A DNA stretch of 64,000 bases from CAVQEG01 sp963711465 (lineage in GTDB: Bacteria; Bacteroidota; Ignavibacteria; OLB7): assembly GCA_963711465.1 (NCBI GenBank), contig CAVQEG010000001.1, positions 930,001-994,000 of the forward strand, written 5' to 3'. The notes beneath the pieces were generated by a model that was not told the origin of the DNA, made no database searches, and saw nothing but the letters and a program-made list of their open reading frames with translations. Positions 1 through 8,536 of this stretch are shown here, piece after piece. The stretch's first letter is position 1; the number at the start of each line of letters is the position of its first letter. Position numbers and translations under genes: made by a program.

Positions 1-284
1 TCCTCGGCTGCACCCACTACCCGATCCTGCATGAGACGATCGCCGCGGTTGCCGGCGACCGCGTGACGCTCGTCGATCCGGGTCTGGCAACGGCGGACGC
101 CGTGCGCGGCGAACTCACTCGGCTCGGTCTGATCAACCAGTCGGCAACAACGGCCCGGCATTCGTACTACCTCAGCGACTTCCCTCACAAGTTCATCGAG
201 GTCGGGGAGCGATTCCTCGGCCGTCACCTTCACGACGTCCATCGTATCACACTCGACGAGCTCCAGTACCCCGGGCACGACTGA
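1..284 (+). CDS. murI: Glutamate racemase, C-terminal part (partial)
   Basis: The reading frame is open from the window edge (first full codon at base 3) to TGA at 282-284, giving about 93 residues. It begins with LGCTHYPIL, the conserved second active-site cysteine motif of glutamate racemase, which interconverts L- and D-glutamate to supply D-Glu for peptidoglycan. The VDPG and A-D-A-V segments that follow also fit the end of MurI. The N-terminal half, with the first catalytic cysteine, lies outside the window. It converges on purL with only 10 bases between stop codons and no obvious terminator. Aspartate racemase-type relatives share the motif, but MurI is the usual owner. Confidence 0.85.
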   Translation, partial: LGCTHYPILHETIAAVAGDRVTLVDPGLATADAVRGELTRLGLINQSATTARHSYYLSDFPHKFIEVGERFLGRHLHDVHRITLDELQYPGHD

Positions 285-294
285 GAGCGTCGAC

Positions 295-2562
295 TCAGAT
301 ACTCGGCTGCTCCGCACGCATGCGCGATTCGATCGCGGTCGAATAGCGCTCGATGATGTCGGCCACCGACCGTTCCACCACGGCACCGTCCATCGACTCG
401 ATGCGAAGACGATCCGAAACGACCATGCCGAGCACTACGTGGGGGACACCTGCTTCGCGCGCCTGACGCTCGATCTGCTCACCACATGATGGGTCGTAGC
501 TGATGACGATACGGGATTGACTCTCCCCGAAGAGTGCCGTGATCGCATCCGGTCCGTCGCGCCTGACGCGTGCTCCGAATTCACCGCCACGACTGAAGAT
601 GGCGCACTCGGCAAGCGCGATGGCAAGGCCACCCTCTGCACAATCGTGGGCCGAGCGAATCAACCCGTGGCGGATCGCATCGAGCACCACCCGCTGCAAT
701 GCCACCTCCCGCTCCGGATCCACCGTCGGAGCGCTGCCGACGACGCTTTGCCGCGTCAATGACAGTAGTTCGCTGCCACCGAGTTCGAATCCATCGAATC
801 CCACCAGTGCCACCACGTCGCCTTCCTTCTGAAATCCCGCCGGAGTGATGTGGGTGATGTCGTCGATGATCCCGAGCATGCCGATCACCGGTGTGGGGAA
901 TACTGCCCGCTCCTGCGATTCGTTGTGGAACGACACATTGCCGCCGGTCACCGGTGTTTCCAGTCGACGACAGGCCTCGCCAATGCCGCGGATCGCCTCG
1001 GTGAACTGCCAGTAGACTTCGGGGTTGTAGGGGTTGCCGAAATTCAGACAGTTGGTGATTGCCACCGGTTCGGCGCCCGTGCAGACGACGTTGCGTGCCG
1101 ACTCGAGTACGGCCGCCATGGCTCCTGCGTACGGGTCGAGGTAGACGTAGCGGCTGTTGCAGTCGGTGCTCAGGGCAATCGCGCGACCGGGCAGTTCCTT
1201 CAGTCGCATCACCGCTGCGTCGCTCTGGAACGACTGCACGGTGTTGGACTGTACCATCGAATCGTACTGCTGATAGACCCAGCGCTTGCTGGCGATGTTC
1301 GGAGCCGTGATCAACCGGTCGAACGCATCGCCCGCGTCGATGGCTCCGATGAGAGTCCGTGGATCGGCCGAGCGCACTTCGGCGATGTACGCGGGCAGAC
1401 GCGTCTGGCGCTCATAGACCGGGGCGCCGCCACCCAGCACCAGACTCTCGGCGGGAAGCCGAGCCACGACCTCGCCGTGGTGCGTCAGTTGGATCTCGCC
1501 GTCGGTGGTAGTGGTGCCGATGCGCGTGACCGGAACGTCCCACCGTGCGCAGATGCGTTCGGCCTCGGCAATGTCATCCGGCCTGACGACCAGGAGCATG
1601 CGTTCCTGCGATTCGCTCAACATGATCTCATACGACGACATGTCGGCCTCGCGAAGGGGAACGAGGTCGAGATCGACGCGCATCCCTCCGCCCGCCTTGG
1701 CGCTCATCTCCGAGGTCGAGCAGCTGATTCCTGCCGCTCCCATGTCCTGCATTCCAACGACGATACCGGAGGCGATCAACTCGAGCGACGCTTCGAGAAG
1801 CAGCTTTTCCTCGAACGGGTCGCCGACCTGCACGGTCGGCCGCATGTTTTCGGTCTGTTCGTCGAACTCTCTTGAGGCGAGCAGCGAAGCGCCGTGGATG
1901 CCGTCGCGACCGGTTCGCGATCCCAGAATCATCACTGCATTACCCGCATCCGCTCCGCTCGTTGCCGAAACGGTCGCATCGGCACGCACGATACCGACGG
2001 CCATCGCATTGACCAGCGGATTGTCGCGATAGCAATCCTCGAAGAACACCTCACCTCCGACGGTGGGCACTCCGAATGAATTTCCGTAGTCACCAATGCC
2101 ACGCACGACACCTTCGAACAGAAACCGTGTGCGCTGGTCGTCGAGCCGGCCGAAGCGAAGCGAATTGAGTGCGGCGATGGGCCGCGCACCCATTGTGAAG
2201 ATGTCCCGCAGGATGCCGCCCACGCCGGTGGCCGCCCCCTGGTACGGTTCGACCGCCGACGGGTGGTTATGGCTCTCGATCTTGAACGCGATCGCATAGC
2301 CGTCACCGACGTCGACGAGGCCCGCGTTCTCCGAGCCGGCCTCGACCAGCAGTCGGCCGCCGCTGCGTGGCAACGTCTTCAACTGAAGGATTGAATTCTT
2401 GTAGCTGCAGTGCTCGCTCCACATCACCGAGTAGACACCCAGTTCAGTGTAATTCGGCGTGCGGCCGAGGATCGATACGATCCGCTCGAATTCCGCCTCC
2501 GTCAGTCCGAGCGCCCGTGCGTCGTCAACGCTCGTTGCTCGCGTGTCGGTCGTCGTCGTCAT
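295..2562 (-). CDS. purL: Phosphoribosylformylglycinamidine synthase, large subunit PurL
   Basis: At 755 residues it has the length of the small-type PurL that works with separate PurQ and PurS. It makes formylglycinamidine ribonucleotide from FGAR, glutamine and ATP in purine synthesis. Visible motifs include EHCSYKNS near the N-terminus, KIESHNHPSA for ATP/Mg binding, GVGGILRDIFTMGARP, and the second-half repeats TGGNVSFHNES and SAHDCAEGGLAIAL. The start is supported by AAGGA five bases before the ATG at 2562. It is the last gene of a minus-strand run yqeY-mutS2-accC-zinc-ribbon protein-purL. No purQ or purS is seen nearby, so those partners must be encoded elsewhere. Confidence 0.97.
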   Translation of the reverse strand: MTTTTDTRATSVDDARALGLTEAEFERIVSILGRTPNYTELGVYSVMWSEHCSYKNSILQLKTLPRSGGRLLVEAGSENAGLVDVGDGYAIAFKIESHNHPSAVEPYQGAATGVGGILRDIFTMGARPIAALNSLRFGRLDDQRTRFLFEGVVRGIGDYGNSFGVPTVGGEVFFEDCYRDNPLVNAMAVGIVRADATVSATSGADAGNAVMILGSRTGRDGIHGASLLASREFDEQTENMRPTVQVGDPFEEKLLLEASLELIASGIVVGMQDMGAAGISCSTSEMSAKAGGGMRVDLDLVPLREADMSSYEIMLSESQERMLLVVRPDDIAEAERICARWDVPVTRIGTTTTDGEIQLTHHGEVVARLPAESLVLGGGAPVYERQTRLPAYIAEVRSADPRTLIGAIDAGDAFDRLITAPNIASKRWVYQQYDSMVQSNTVQSFQSDAAVMRLKELPGRAIALSTDCNSRYVYLDPYAGAMAAVLESARNVVCTGAEPVAITNCLNFGNPYNPEVYWQFTEAIRGIGEACRRLETPVTGGNVSFHNESQERAVFPTPVIGMLGIIDDITHITPAGFQKEGDVVALVGFDGFELGGSELLSLTRQSVVGSAPTVDPEREVALQRVVLDAIRHGLIRSAHDCAEGGLAIALAECAIFSRGGEFGARVRRDGPDAITALFGESQSRIVISYDPSCGEQIERQAREAGVPHVVLGMVVSDRLRIESMDGAVVERSVADIIERYSTAIESRMRAEQPSI

Positions 2563-2610
2563 GTCGTCCTTGGCAATGGAAGATGATTGGGGTGAAGTCG
2601 CTCCAGACCG

Positions 2611-2889
2611 TCAGTATTGAAACTGCGCAGACGGCCAGTATCGCCACACGAGGAGGACCAGCGCGGCAAGCACCGCTACGAGCACCACCACGTATGCCGC
2701 CAGTACCGCGCGTCCGCGCCCTCCGCTTCCGCCGCGGAGCAGCCAGCCGCGCCAGTTGCAGTTGTGGCAACGATAGACGCCGAAGATGGGGAAGATCGTC
2801 CGGCGCAACTGCTCGCCGATCCCGCGTGTCCGGCTCTGGTGCACCTTTCCAACGGTATCGCACTGGGGACAACGATGAATGCTCGACAT
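2611..2889 (-). CDS. Small zinc-ribbon membrane protein, unknown function
   Basis: A 92-residue protein with a CPQC pair near residue 8 and a CHNC pair near residue 41, a typical four-cysteine zinc ribbon. A basic glycine/arginine stretch follows, then one hydrophobic helix of about 20 residues (roughly 63-83), so it is probably anchored in the inner membrane with the ribbon in the cytoplasm. The ATG is 8 bases past the accC stop, so co-transcription with accC and purL is likely. I do not recognise a named family. The Cys spacing and coding position between two solid genes make it a real gene rather than an antisense shadow. Confidence 0.7.
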   Translation of the reverse strand: MSSIHRCPQCDTVGKVHQSRTRGIGEQLRRTIFPIFGVYRCHNCNWRGWLLRGGSGGRGRAVLAAYVVVLVAVLAALVLLVWRYWPSAQFQY

Positions 2890-2897
2890 GTGGGTGT

Positions 2898-4361
2898 CTA
2901 GAATTGTTGGTGTCGCCGCACCGTCTGCGCGCCGAGGTTGAACCGCTCCTCGATCAGCCCGGTCGCCTCCACCGCCGCCGCGGCCGCCAGCCGAAGCAGC
3001 TCGGGTTCCGGTTCGTGCTCCCGATCCGTCCAGTGCTCTTTCACGAACCCGGTCGTGTAGTGCCCCGATCGGAAGTCCTCGCTCCGGAGCACGAATCGGC
3101 AGAACGGGATCGACGTCCGGACGCCCGCGACGTGGAATTCATCGAGGGCCTCGAGCATCCGCTCGATGGCTCCGTCGCGCGTCGATGCCCAGACGATGAG
3201 CTTCGCCAGCATCGAATCGTAGTACAGCGACACGGGCATTCCGTCGAACATCGCCGAATCGACGCGTACGTGCGTACCGGTCGGTTCGATCACCTCGCGA
3301 ATCACACCTGTCGACGGCATGAACGCTTCAAACACGTCTTCGGCCGTAATGCGGCATTCGATGGAGTGCCCCTGGCGCCGAAGTTCTTCGGTCGTGACCG
3401 GCAGCCGTTCTCCCCGCGCAACCCTCAGCTGTAGTTCCACCAGATCCAGTCCCGTGCACATCTCGGTGACCGGGTGCTCCACCTGCAGCCTGGTGTTGAC
3501 CTCGAGGAAGTAGTAGCTGCCATCTTCATCGAGAAGGAATTCGAGTGTCCCGGCATTGGTGTATCCCGCGGCGCGCACCAGTTGCTCGGCGCTGGCGAAC
3601 ATCTTGGCGCGCAGCGCCTCGTCGAGCGCGGGCGACGGCGATTCCTCGATCACCTTCTGATGCCGTCGCTGCACCGAACACTCCCGTTCACCGAGCACGA
3701 GCACGCCGTCGTGCTCATCGGCGACGATCTGAATCTCGACGTGCCGCGGTCGCACAACGTATTTCTCGACGAAGATCTCCTCTGAGTTGAATGCGCTGAG
3801 GGCTTCACCGCGGGCGCCTCGGACGGCGGATTCGAGATCCTCGGGTCGCTCGACCACTCGCATTCCCTTCCCGCCGCCGCCGGCCGCTGCCTTGAGCAAC
3901 ACCGGATACCCGATCTCGGTGGCGACGCTGCGCGCCTCCTCGACCGAGGCAATGGCCCCGGTCGTTCCCGGCATGATCGGCACTCCCGCCTCGGCCGCAA
4001 GCCGCCTGGCCGCCGTCTTCGATCCAAGTCGTTCGATCGCCTCCGGCGTCGGACCGATGAACGTAACGCCCGCTTCGGCGCAACGTCTGGCAAACTCGGC
4101 GTTCTCGCTCAGGAACCCGTAACCGGGATGCACCGCGTCGGCACCCGAGCGCCGCACCGCATCCATCACCGCACCGATATCGAGATAGGTTTCAAGCGGC
4201 GTCAGCCCCGGAAGTCGTACCGCGATGTCGGCCTCCCGCACATGCAGTGCGGGCGTGTCGATATCCGAATGAATCGCAACGGTTTCGATACCCATGCGCC
4301 GCGCGGTTCGAATGACGCGTCGTGCGATCTCGCCGCGATTGGCGATCAGCAGTCTCCTCAT
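2898..4361 (-). CDS. accC: Biotin carboxylase (acetyl-CoA carboxylase subunit)
   Basis: 487 residues. The ATP-grasp biotin carboxylase motifs are all present: MRRLLIANRGEIA at the N-terminus, the glycine-rich GGGGKGMRVV, EKYVVRPRHVEIQI, RECSVQRRHQKVIEE and EVNTRLQVEHPVTE. It carboxylates the biotin of the carrier protein using ATP and bicarbonate, the first half-reaction of fatty acid synthesis. It is about 35 residues longer than E. coli AccC because of a C-terminal extension, so an acyl/propionyl-CoA carboxylase alpha subunit without a biotin domain is a possible alternative. No accB adjoins it. accA lies at the other end of the window. Confidence 0.9.
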   Translation of the reverse strand: MRRLLIANRGEIARRVIRTARRMGIETVAIHSDIDTPALHVREADIAVRLPGLTPLETYLDIGAVMDAVRRSGADAVHPGYGFLSENAEFARRCAEAGVTFIGPTPEAIERLGSKTAARRLAAEAGVPIMPGTTGAIASVEEARSVATEIGYPVLLKAAAGGGGKGMRVVERPEDLESAVRGARGEALSAFNSEEIFVEKYVVRPRHVEIQIVADEHDGVLVLGERECSVQRRHQKVIEESPSPALDEALRAKMFASAEQLVRAAGYTNAGTLEFLLDEDGSYYFLEVNTRLQVEHPVTEMCTGLDLVELQLRVARGERLPVTTEELRRQGHSIECRITAEDVFEAFMPSTGVIREVIEPTGTHVRVDSAMFDGMPVSLYYDSMLAKLIVWASTRDGAIERMLEALDEFHVAGVRTSIPFCRFVLRSEDFRSGHYTTGFVKEHWTDREHEPEPELLRLAAAAAVEATGLIEERFNLGAQTVRRHQQF

Positions 4362-4394
4362 GATTCCCCGTTTTACAGTGGATCTGCGCCCGGC

Positions 4395-6740
4395 TTACAC
4401 CAGCTCTACGATCGTCACTCCCGCACCGCCCTCACCCAGAGTTCCGAGACGGAACTCCGCGACGGCGGGATGCGACGAGAGGAATTCGTGCACCCGCTTG
4501 CGCAGCGCACCGGTTCCCTTGCCGTGGATCACCTCCAGATGCGCGATATGCGCGTTCATCGCGGCGGTGATGGCGTGCTCCAGCTCGACCTCTGCCTCGT
4601 CCGCGTAGCGGCCGCGCAGGTCGATGCGCGTCTCGGCCGCCTCCGCATTGAGCACTGAACTCCTGGAGGCCTGCTCGCGCCGCTGCTGGCGACGTGAGAC
4701 CGCCTCTATCTCATCGACGTGCGACCGCATACGGATGCTTCCGAACTGAATGACGACGTTTCCCTTTTCATCCGGATCGAATTCGAGCTCGCCGATCTGC
4801 GTACCGCCCTTGATCCGAACCGTGTCGCCGGCGCGGAACGTCTCGTCGGTTCCGGAGGGTCCTGCGTGCTCCTCACGAACGAGACCCGCGCGCGACTCCT
4901 CGATGGCGCGACGCATCTGACGCACCTCATCCTTCGAGGCTCCGGCGCGAATTTCACGGATCGTATTCTCGATCAGACTGTTCGCGTTCTCAAGCGTCTG
5001 ACGCGCCTGCTGGCGCGCTTCGGTAACGATACTCGCGCGACGCTCATCGAGCAGTTGGCTCTCGGCTTCGACCCGTGCATGCAGTTGCTTCACCTCGGCG
5101 GCCTCGCGACGATGCTCCTCGAGCGCTGCTCGTGACTCGGCGAGCGTCGTCTCCAGCTGTCCGATGATCTCCGTCATCCTGTTCCTCTCCTCCCCCAGCC
5201 GGTCGCGGGCAGCAGCAAGAATCCCTTCATCGAATCCGTATCGCTCCAGCAGCTCGAACGCGTAGCTGTTGCCGGGAACACCGACGTGGAGGCGGTAGGT
5301 GGGCGTGATCGTTTTCGTATCGAACTCCATCCCGCCGTTGACCACGCCGTCGGTTTCATATGCGAAGATCTTCAGGTAACTGTGGTGCGTCGTCGCAAGG
5401 ATGAACGTGCGACGCGACAGCAGGTGGTCGAGGATGGCCGCGGCGATCGCCCCTCCTTCATCAGGATCGGTTCCCGTACCGATTTCGTCGAGCAGAACGA
5501 TGTCGCCCATCATCACGTGGCGGATGATTTCGCCCAGCCGCGTCATGTGTGCACTGAAGGTCGACAGATCGTTCTCGATCGACTGCTGATCTCCGATGTC
5601 GGTAAACACGCGACAGGGGTGGACCCGGCACTCGCGCGCGGGCGGGTGAATTCCGCTCAACGCCATCATCGTCACAAGCCCCAGGGTCTTCATTGCAACG
5701 GTCTTTCCGCCGGCGTTGGGGCCCGTGATGACCACGCACCGCTTCGCTGCATCGAGTTCGATCGACATCGGGACGACGCGATCGATCCTGGTCTGCAGGA
5801 TCGGATGCATCGCGTCGACGAGGTGGATGGACTCGTCGTCGCCGACCACCGGTTCGACGCAGTCGTGCCGCACAGCATACCGCGCGCGCGCCGCAATCGA
5901 ATCGAGCAGCTGAATGGTCCACATCGACGATAGGTAGCCGTCCGACTCGGTGGCAAGCTCGCCGGTCAGTGTGCGGAGAATGCGCTCGACCTCCCTGCGT
6001 TCGGCGAACGTGAGCTCGGCGATCTCGTTGTTCATCGTGAAGATCTCCGCGGGCTCGAGGAACACGGTTCCTCCCGTCTGTGATTCTCCGTGGATGATGC
6101 CGGGAATCTTCCGCTTGTATTCGCTGCGGACCGGCAGCACGAGCCGTCCTTCGCGCAGGGTGACATACTCCTCGGTGACGAGCTCTTCCTCGGCGACGCG
6201 CCGGAGAATCTTCCCGAGTCGTTCGCGCAACGCAGCCGAGCGATCGATGATCTCGCGCCGCAACCGCTGCAGTTCACGGGTGGCGTTGTCTCGCACGTTC
6301 CCGGTCTCGTCGATTGCGTCGTTGATGTGCCGTTCCAGCAGTCGGTTGACGTGAATGTCGGCGGTCAGCTCAGCGAGCAGCGGAAAGCGCTCTGCGCGAC
6401 TCAGAAAGAATTCATGTGCGCGACGAAGACCCGTAAGCGTGCTGAGGATGTGGAGGAAGTTCTCCGGCCCGAGATAGCTGCCGGACACCTTCGCGTAGGA
6501 AAGCGCCTCACGGATGTCGTAGATGCCGTACACCGGCGGATCTTCACCCTTGAGGATGAGCCGGTACATCTCCGCCACGAGCGCGAGTTCGCGGCGTATC
6601 TCGTCACTGTCCTGCAGCGGTTCGAGTCCAGCAACGTGTTCGACGCCGAGCGACGACGCGCAGAAACCGGCGATGTGCTCGAGCACACGGCCAAATTCCA
6701 ACTGGTCGAGACTGGAGTTGAACAGTTCGTCGCGAGTCAT
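4395..6740 (-). CDS. mutS2: Endonuclease MutS2 (RqcU)
   Basis: 781 residues, the usual MutS2 length. It lacks the mismatch-reading N-terminal domains of MutS. The middle part carries the MutS core, the Walker A site TGPNAGGKT and a Walker B VLLDEIGTGTDP. The long charged coiled-coil region that follows leads into a C-terminal Smr nuclease domain with IDLRG and HGKGTGALR. Members act on branched DNA to limit recombination and, in Firmicutes, split collided ribosomes. It lies 41 bases downstream of yqeY and 33 bases upstream of accC on the same strand. I see no clear Shine-Dalgarno sequence before the ATG. Confidence 0.95.
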   Translation of the reverse strand: MTRDELFNSSLDQLEFGRVLEHIAGFCASSLGVEHVAGLEPLQDSDEIRRELALVAEMYRLILKGEDPPVYGIYDIREALSYAKVSGSYLGPENFLHILSTLTGLRRAHEFFLSRAERFPLLAELTADIHVNRLLERHINDAIDETGNVRDNATRELQRLRREIIDRSAALRERLGKILRRVAEEELVTEEYVTLREGRLVLPVRSEYKRKIPGIIHGESQTGGTVFLEPAEIFTMNNEIAELTFAERREVERILRTLTGELATESDGYLSSMWTIQLLDSIAARARYAVRHDCVEPVVGDDESIHLVDAMHPILQTRIDRVVPMSIELDAAKRCVVITGPNAGGKTVAMKTLGLVTMMALSGIHPPARECRVHPCRVFTDIGDQQSIENDLSTFSAHMTRLGEIIRHVMMGDIVLLDEIGTGTDPDEGGAIAAAILDHLLSRRTFILATTHHSYLKIFAYETDGVVNGGMEFDTKTITPTYRLHVGVPGNSYAFELLERYGFDEGILAAARDRLGEERNRMTEIIGQLETTLAESRAALEEHRREAAEVKQLHARVEAESQLLDERRASIVTEARQQARQTLENANSLIENTIREIRAGASKDEVRQMRRAIEESRAGLVREEHAGPSGTDETFRAGDTVRIKGGTQIGELEFDPDEKGNVVIQFGSIRMRSHVDEIEAVSRRQQRREQASRSSVLNAEAAETRIDLRGRYADEAEVELEHAITAAMNAHIAHLEVIHGKGTGALRKRVHEFLSSHPAVAEFRLGTLGEGGAGVTIVELV

Positions 6741-6781
6741 TGCTGTGGTACGTGGGAATCCGGGCGCGGAACGTGGCCGCT

Positions 6782-7225
6782 TCAGGCGCCGAGTCGGCTG
6801 CGGACGATCTGCTGCACGCGAGCACCGTCTGCGCGACCGCGCATCGACGCCATGGCCTTCGGCATGACGACCTTGAAATCGCTGGGCGAATTCGCACCGG
6901 TCTCAGCGATGATGCGGTCGACTTCCGCTTCGATTTCGCCTTCGCTCAACTGTCGCGGCAGGTACTCTTCGATCACCGCCAGCTCGGCACGCTCGCGTTC
7001 GGCAAGATCCTCCCGTCCGGCGGCGGAATACTGTTCGATGGCGTCCTTGCGCCGCTTCGCCTGATTGATCACTGCCTTCAGGCGATCATCCTCGTCGACC
7101 TCGCGGCCGCTCTTGTCGAGCTCGAGCAGCGCGGCGCGGATCGAGCGAACGGTCTCCAGACGCACCGTGTCGCGCGCCTTCATCGCCGTCTTCATATCCT
7201 CGCTGATTCGTTCGGTGAGCGTCAT
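6782..7225 (-). CDS. yqeY: GatB/YqeY domain protein
   Basis: 147 residues matching the stand-alone YqeY family: MTLTERISEDMKTAMKARD at the N-terminus, LRSIRAAL-like segment, the AEY/EYLPRQLSE motif in the middle and the MGxVM-like FKVVMPKAMAS segment near the end. The family resembles the tail domain of the GatB amidotransferase, which binds tRNA, but the physiological role of free YqeY is unclear. It is the first gene of the minus-strand run ending with purL. A 360-base gap separates it from the divergent BtuF-like gene, so the promoter of this operon should lie there. Confidence 0.9.
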   Translation of the reverse strand: MTLTERISEDMKTAMKARDTVRLETVRSIRAALLELDKSGREVDEDDRLKAVINQAKRRKDAIEQYSAAGREDLAERERAELAVIEEYLPRQLSEGEIEAEVDRIIAETGANSPSDFKVVMPKAMASMRGRADGARVQQIVRSRLGA

Positions 7226-7585
7226 TGCCGTTGAGCGTTGGTGCGGTCGCGACCGGCGGCCCTTGCCGCTGATATCCGCGTCTCCGGTCGCGGAAAGACA
7301 GGAAAGTTACGCATTCGACCGCGATTGCGCCGCCGCATCCGACGTTCGATTCCAGGTCGATGCACGGCGGCTGAATCCCCGTCGGATCACTCGCGTGTGG
7401 TCGGTCGGTTCCCACCGGGGAGGAGGTCGTCGCTCCCGGAAATCGGGAGGCGTGCTGATGTGATACTCGTCCCGACCCGGCGCTTCCGAGACATTGCAAT
7501 AACGGCACACGCGCGCGCCGCGTCCCCACCCGTTTTCGTAGACTCCCCCACCCGTTGCCCCCTCTCACATTCCACGTCGTTCCCC
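7226..7585. other. 360-base intergenic region between divergent genes
   Basis: This stretch separates yqeY (minus) from the BtuF-like gene (plus) and must hold promoters for both. I looked for a cobalamin riboswitch because of the BtuF-like neighbour and saw no recognisable B12 box. There is no convincing TAnnTTTG element and no tRNA. Open frames continue through it on both strands but show arginine/serine/proline-rich composition typical of noncoding frames in this genome, so I call no gene. Confidence 0.4.
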
Positions 7586-8506
7586 ATGCCCCGTACCGTC
7601 AGCCTCCTGCCGTCCGCGACCGATATCGTCTTCGCTATCGGTGCCGGTTCCCAACTCGTCGGCCGCAGCCATGAGTGCGACGTCCCCGCCTCGTCACCTC
7701 CCATTGCCGCCGTCACCTCCGCTCGCATATCCCCGGAAATGCCCAGCGCCCGCATCGATCAGTCCGTCCGTCAGCAACTCGAGAATTCGGCATCCCTCTA
7801 TCAGCTCGACCTCGATCTGCTGCGACGCCTGGAGCCGGAACTCGTCCTCACCCAGCAGCTCTGTACCGTCTGCGCCGTTGGCTTCGAATCCGTCCGGGCC
7901 GCTATGCGCTCGCTTCCCCATCCACCCGAAATCGTCAACCTCGAGCCGAACAACCTCGACGACGTCCTCGACTCGATCGCCACCGTCGGTCGACTCATGA
8001 ACCGCACCACTGCCGCCTCCGAACTGATCGGATCGCTTCGCTCGCGGCTCGATGCCTTCTCAGCCGTCGGCTCCTGTGAGCAACACCAGCGCGTCCTCTT
8101 CCTCGAATGGCTCGAGCCCCCATTCTGTGCCGGACACTGGATTCCCGAACTCATTGAATCGGCCGGCGGCGTGCCGGTGCTGCACCGTCGCGGGGCGTAC
8201 TCGCGTCAGCTCGACTGGGACGTCATCGAGAACACCGCATTCGACGCGGTGGTGGTCTCCTGCTGCGGCTTCACCGTTGAGCGCACCCTTCGCGATGTCG
8301 AAGCGTCGGTACCCCTGCAACGAATTCTCACCGACCGTCCGGCGGTGGCGCTGGTCGTCTTCGACGGCACCAGGTACTTCTCGCGACCCGGTCCACTCCT
8401 TGTGGATTCCGCCCACTATCTCGCGGCTGCGCTTCGAAACGCCTCAGCCGACGGCTTCAGCATACCCGATGTCCTCCGTGTCATCCGGCCGGCACAACCG
8501 TCGTGA
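7586..8506 (+). CDS. BtuF-like periplasmic-binding-fold protein without signal peptide
   Basis: The start at 7586 gives 306 residues beginning MPRTVSLLPSATDIVFAIG, the classic opening of the BtuF/FhuD class III solute-binding fold (S-L-x-P-S-x-T-E-I-x-x-A-L-G). The open frame runs further upstream, but those residues show no family resemblance. There is no signal peptide or lipobox, so as written the protein is cytoplasmic. No btuC/btuD genes adjoin it. Orphan cytoplasmic BtuF-like proteins are common and are often annotated as cobalamin-binding, but ligand binding cannot be shown from sequence. Four or so cysteines occur in the middle (QLCTVCAVG, SCCG), which is unusual for an exported protein and fits a cytoplasmic site. 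Confidence 0.75.
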   Translation: MPRTVSLLPSATDIVFAIGAGSQLVGRSHECDVPASSPPIAAVTSARISPEMPSARIDQSVRQQLENSASLYQLDLDLLRRLEPELVLTQQLCTVCAVGFESVRAAMRSLPHPPEIVNLEPNNLDDVLDSIATVGRLMNRTTAASELIGSLRSRLDAFSAVGSCEQHQRVLFLEWLEPPFCAGHWIPELIESAGGVPVLHRRGAYSRQLDWDVIENTAFDAVVVSCCGFTVERTLRDVEASVPLQRILTDRPAVALVVFDGTRYFSRPGPLLVDSAHYLAAALRNASADGFSIPDVLRVIRPAQPS

Positions 8507-8536
8507 ACGTCGACTTATCCGGCCGTCGACCGTTGG

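Noticed and set aside
850..1875. A 341-codon plus-strand open frame inside purL
   Set aside because: Antisense to the conserved purL gene; composition rich in His/Arg/Asp with no motif.
7226..7585. Cobalamin riboswitch upstream of the BtuF-like gene
   Set aside because: No B12-box-like conserved segment and no evident multi-helix fold; the protein is also not clearly a B12 uptake component.
8510..8536. Small GTCGAC inverted repeat between the BtuF-like and MFS genes as a terminator
   Set aside because: Only six bases of stem and no T-run; too weak to call.
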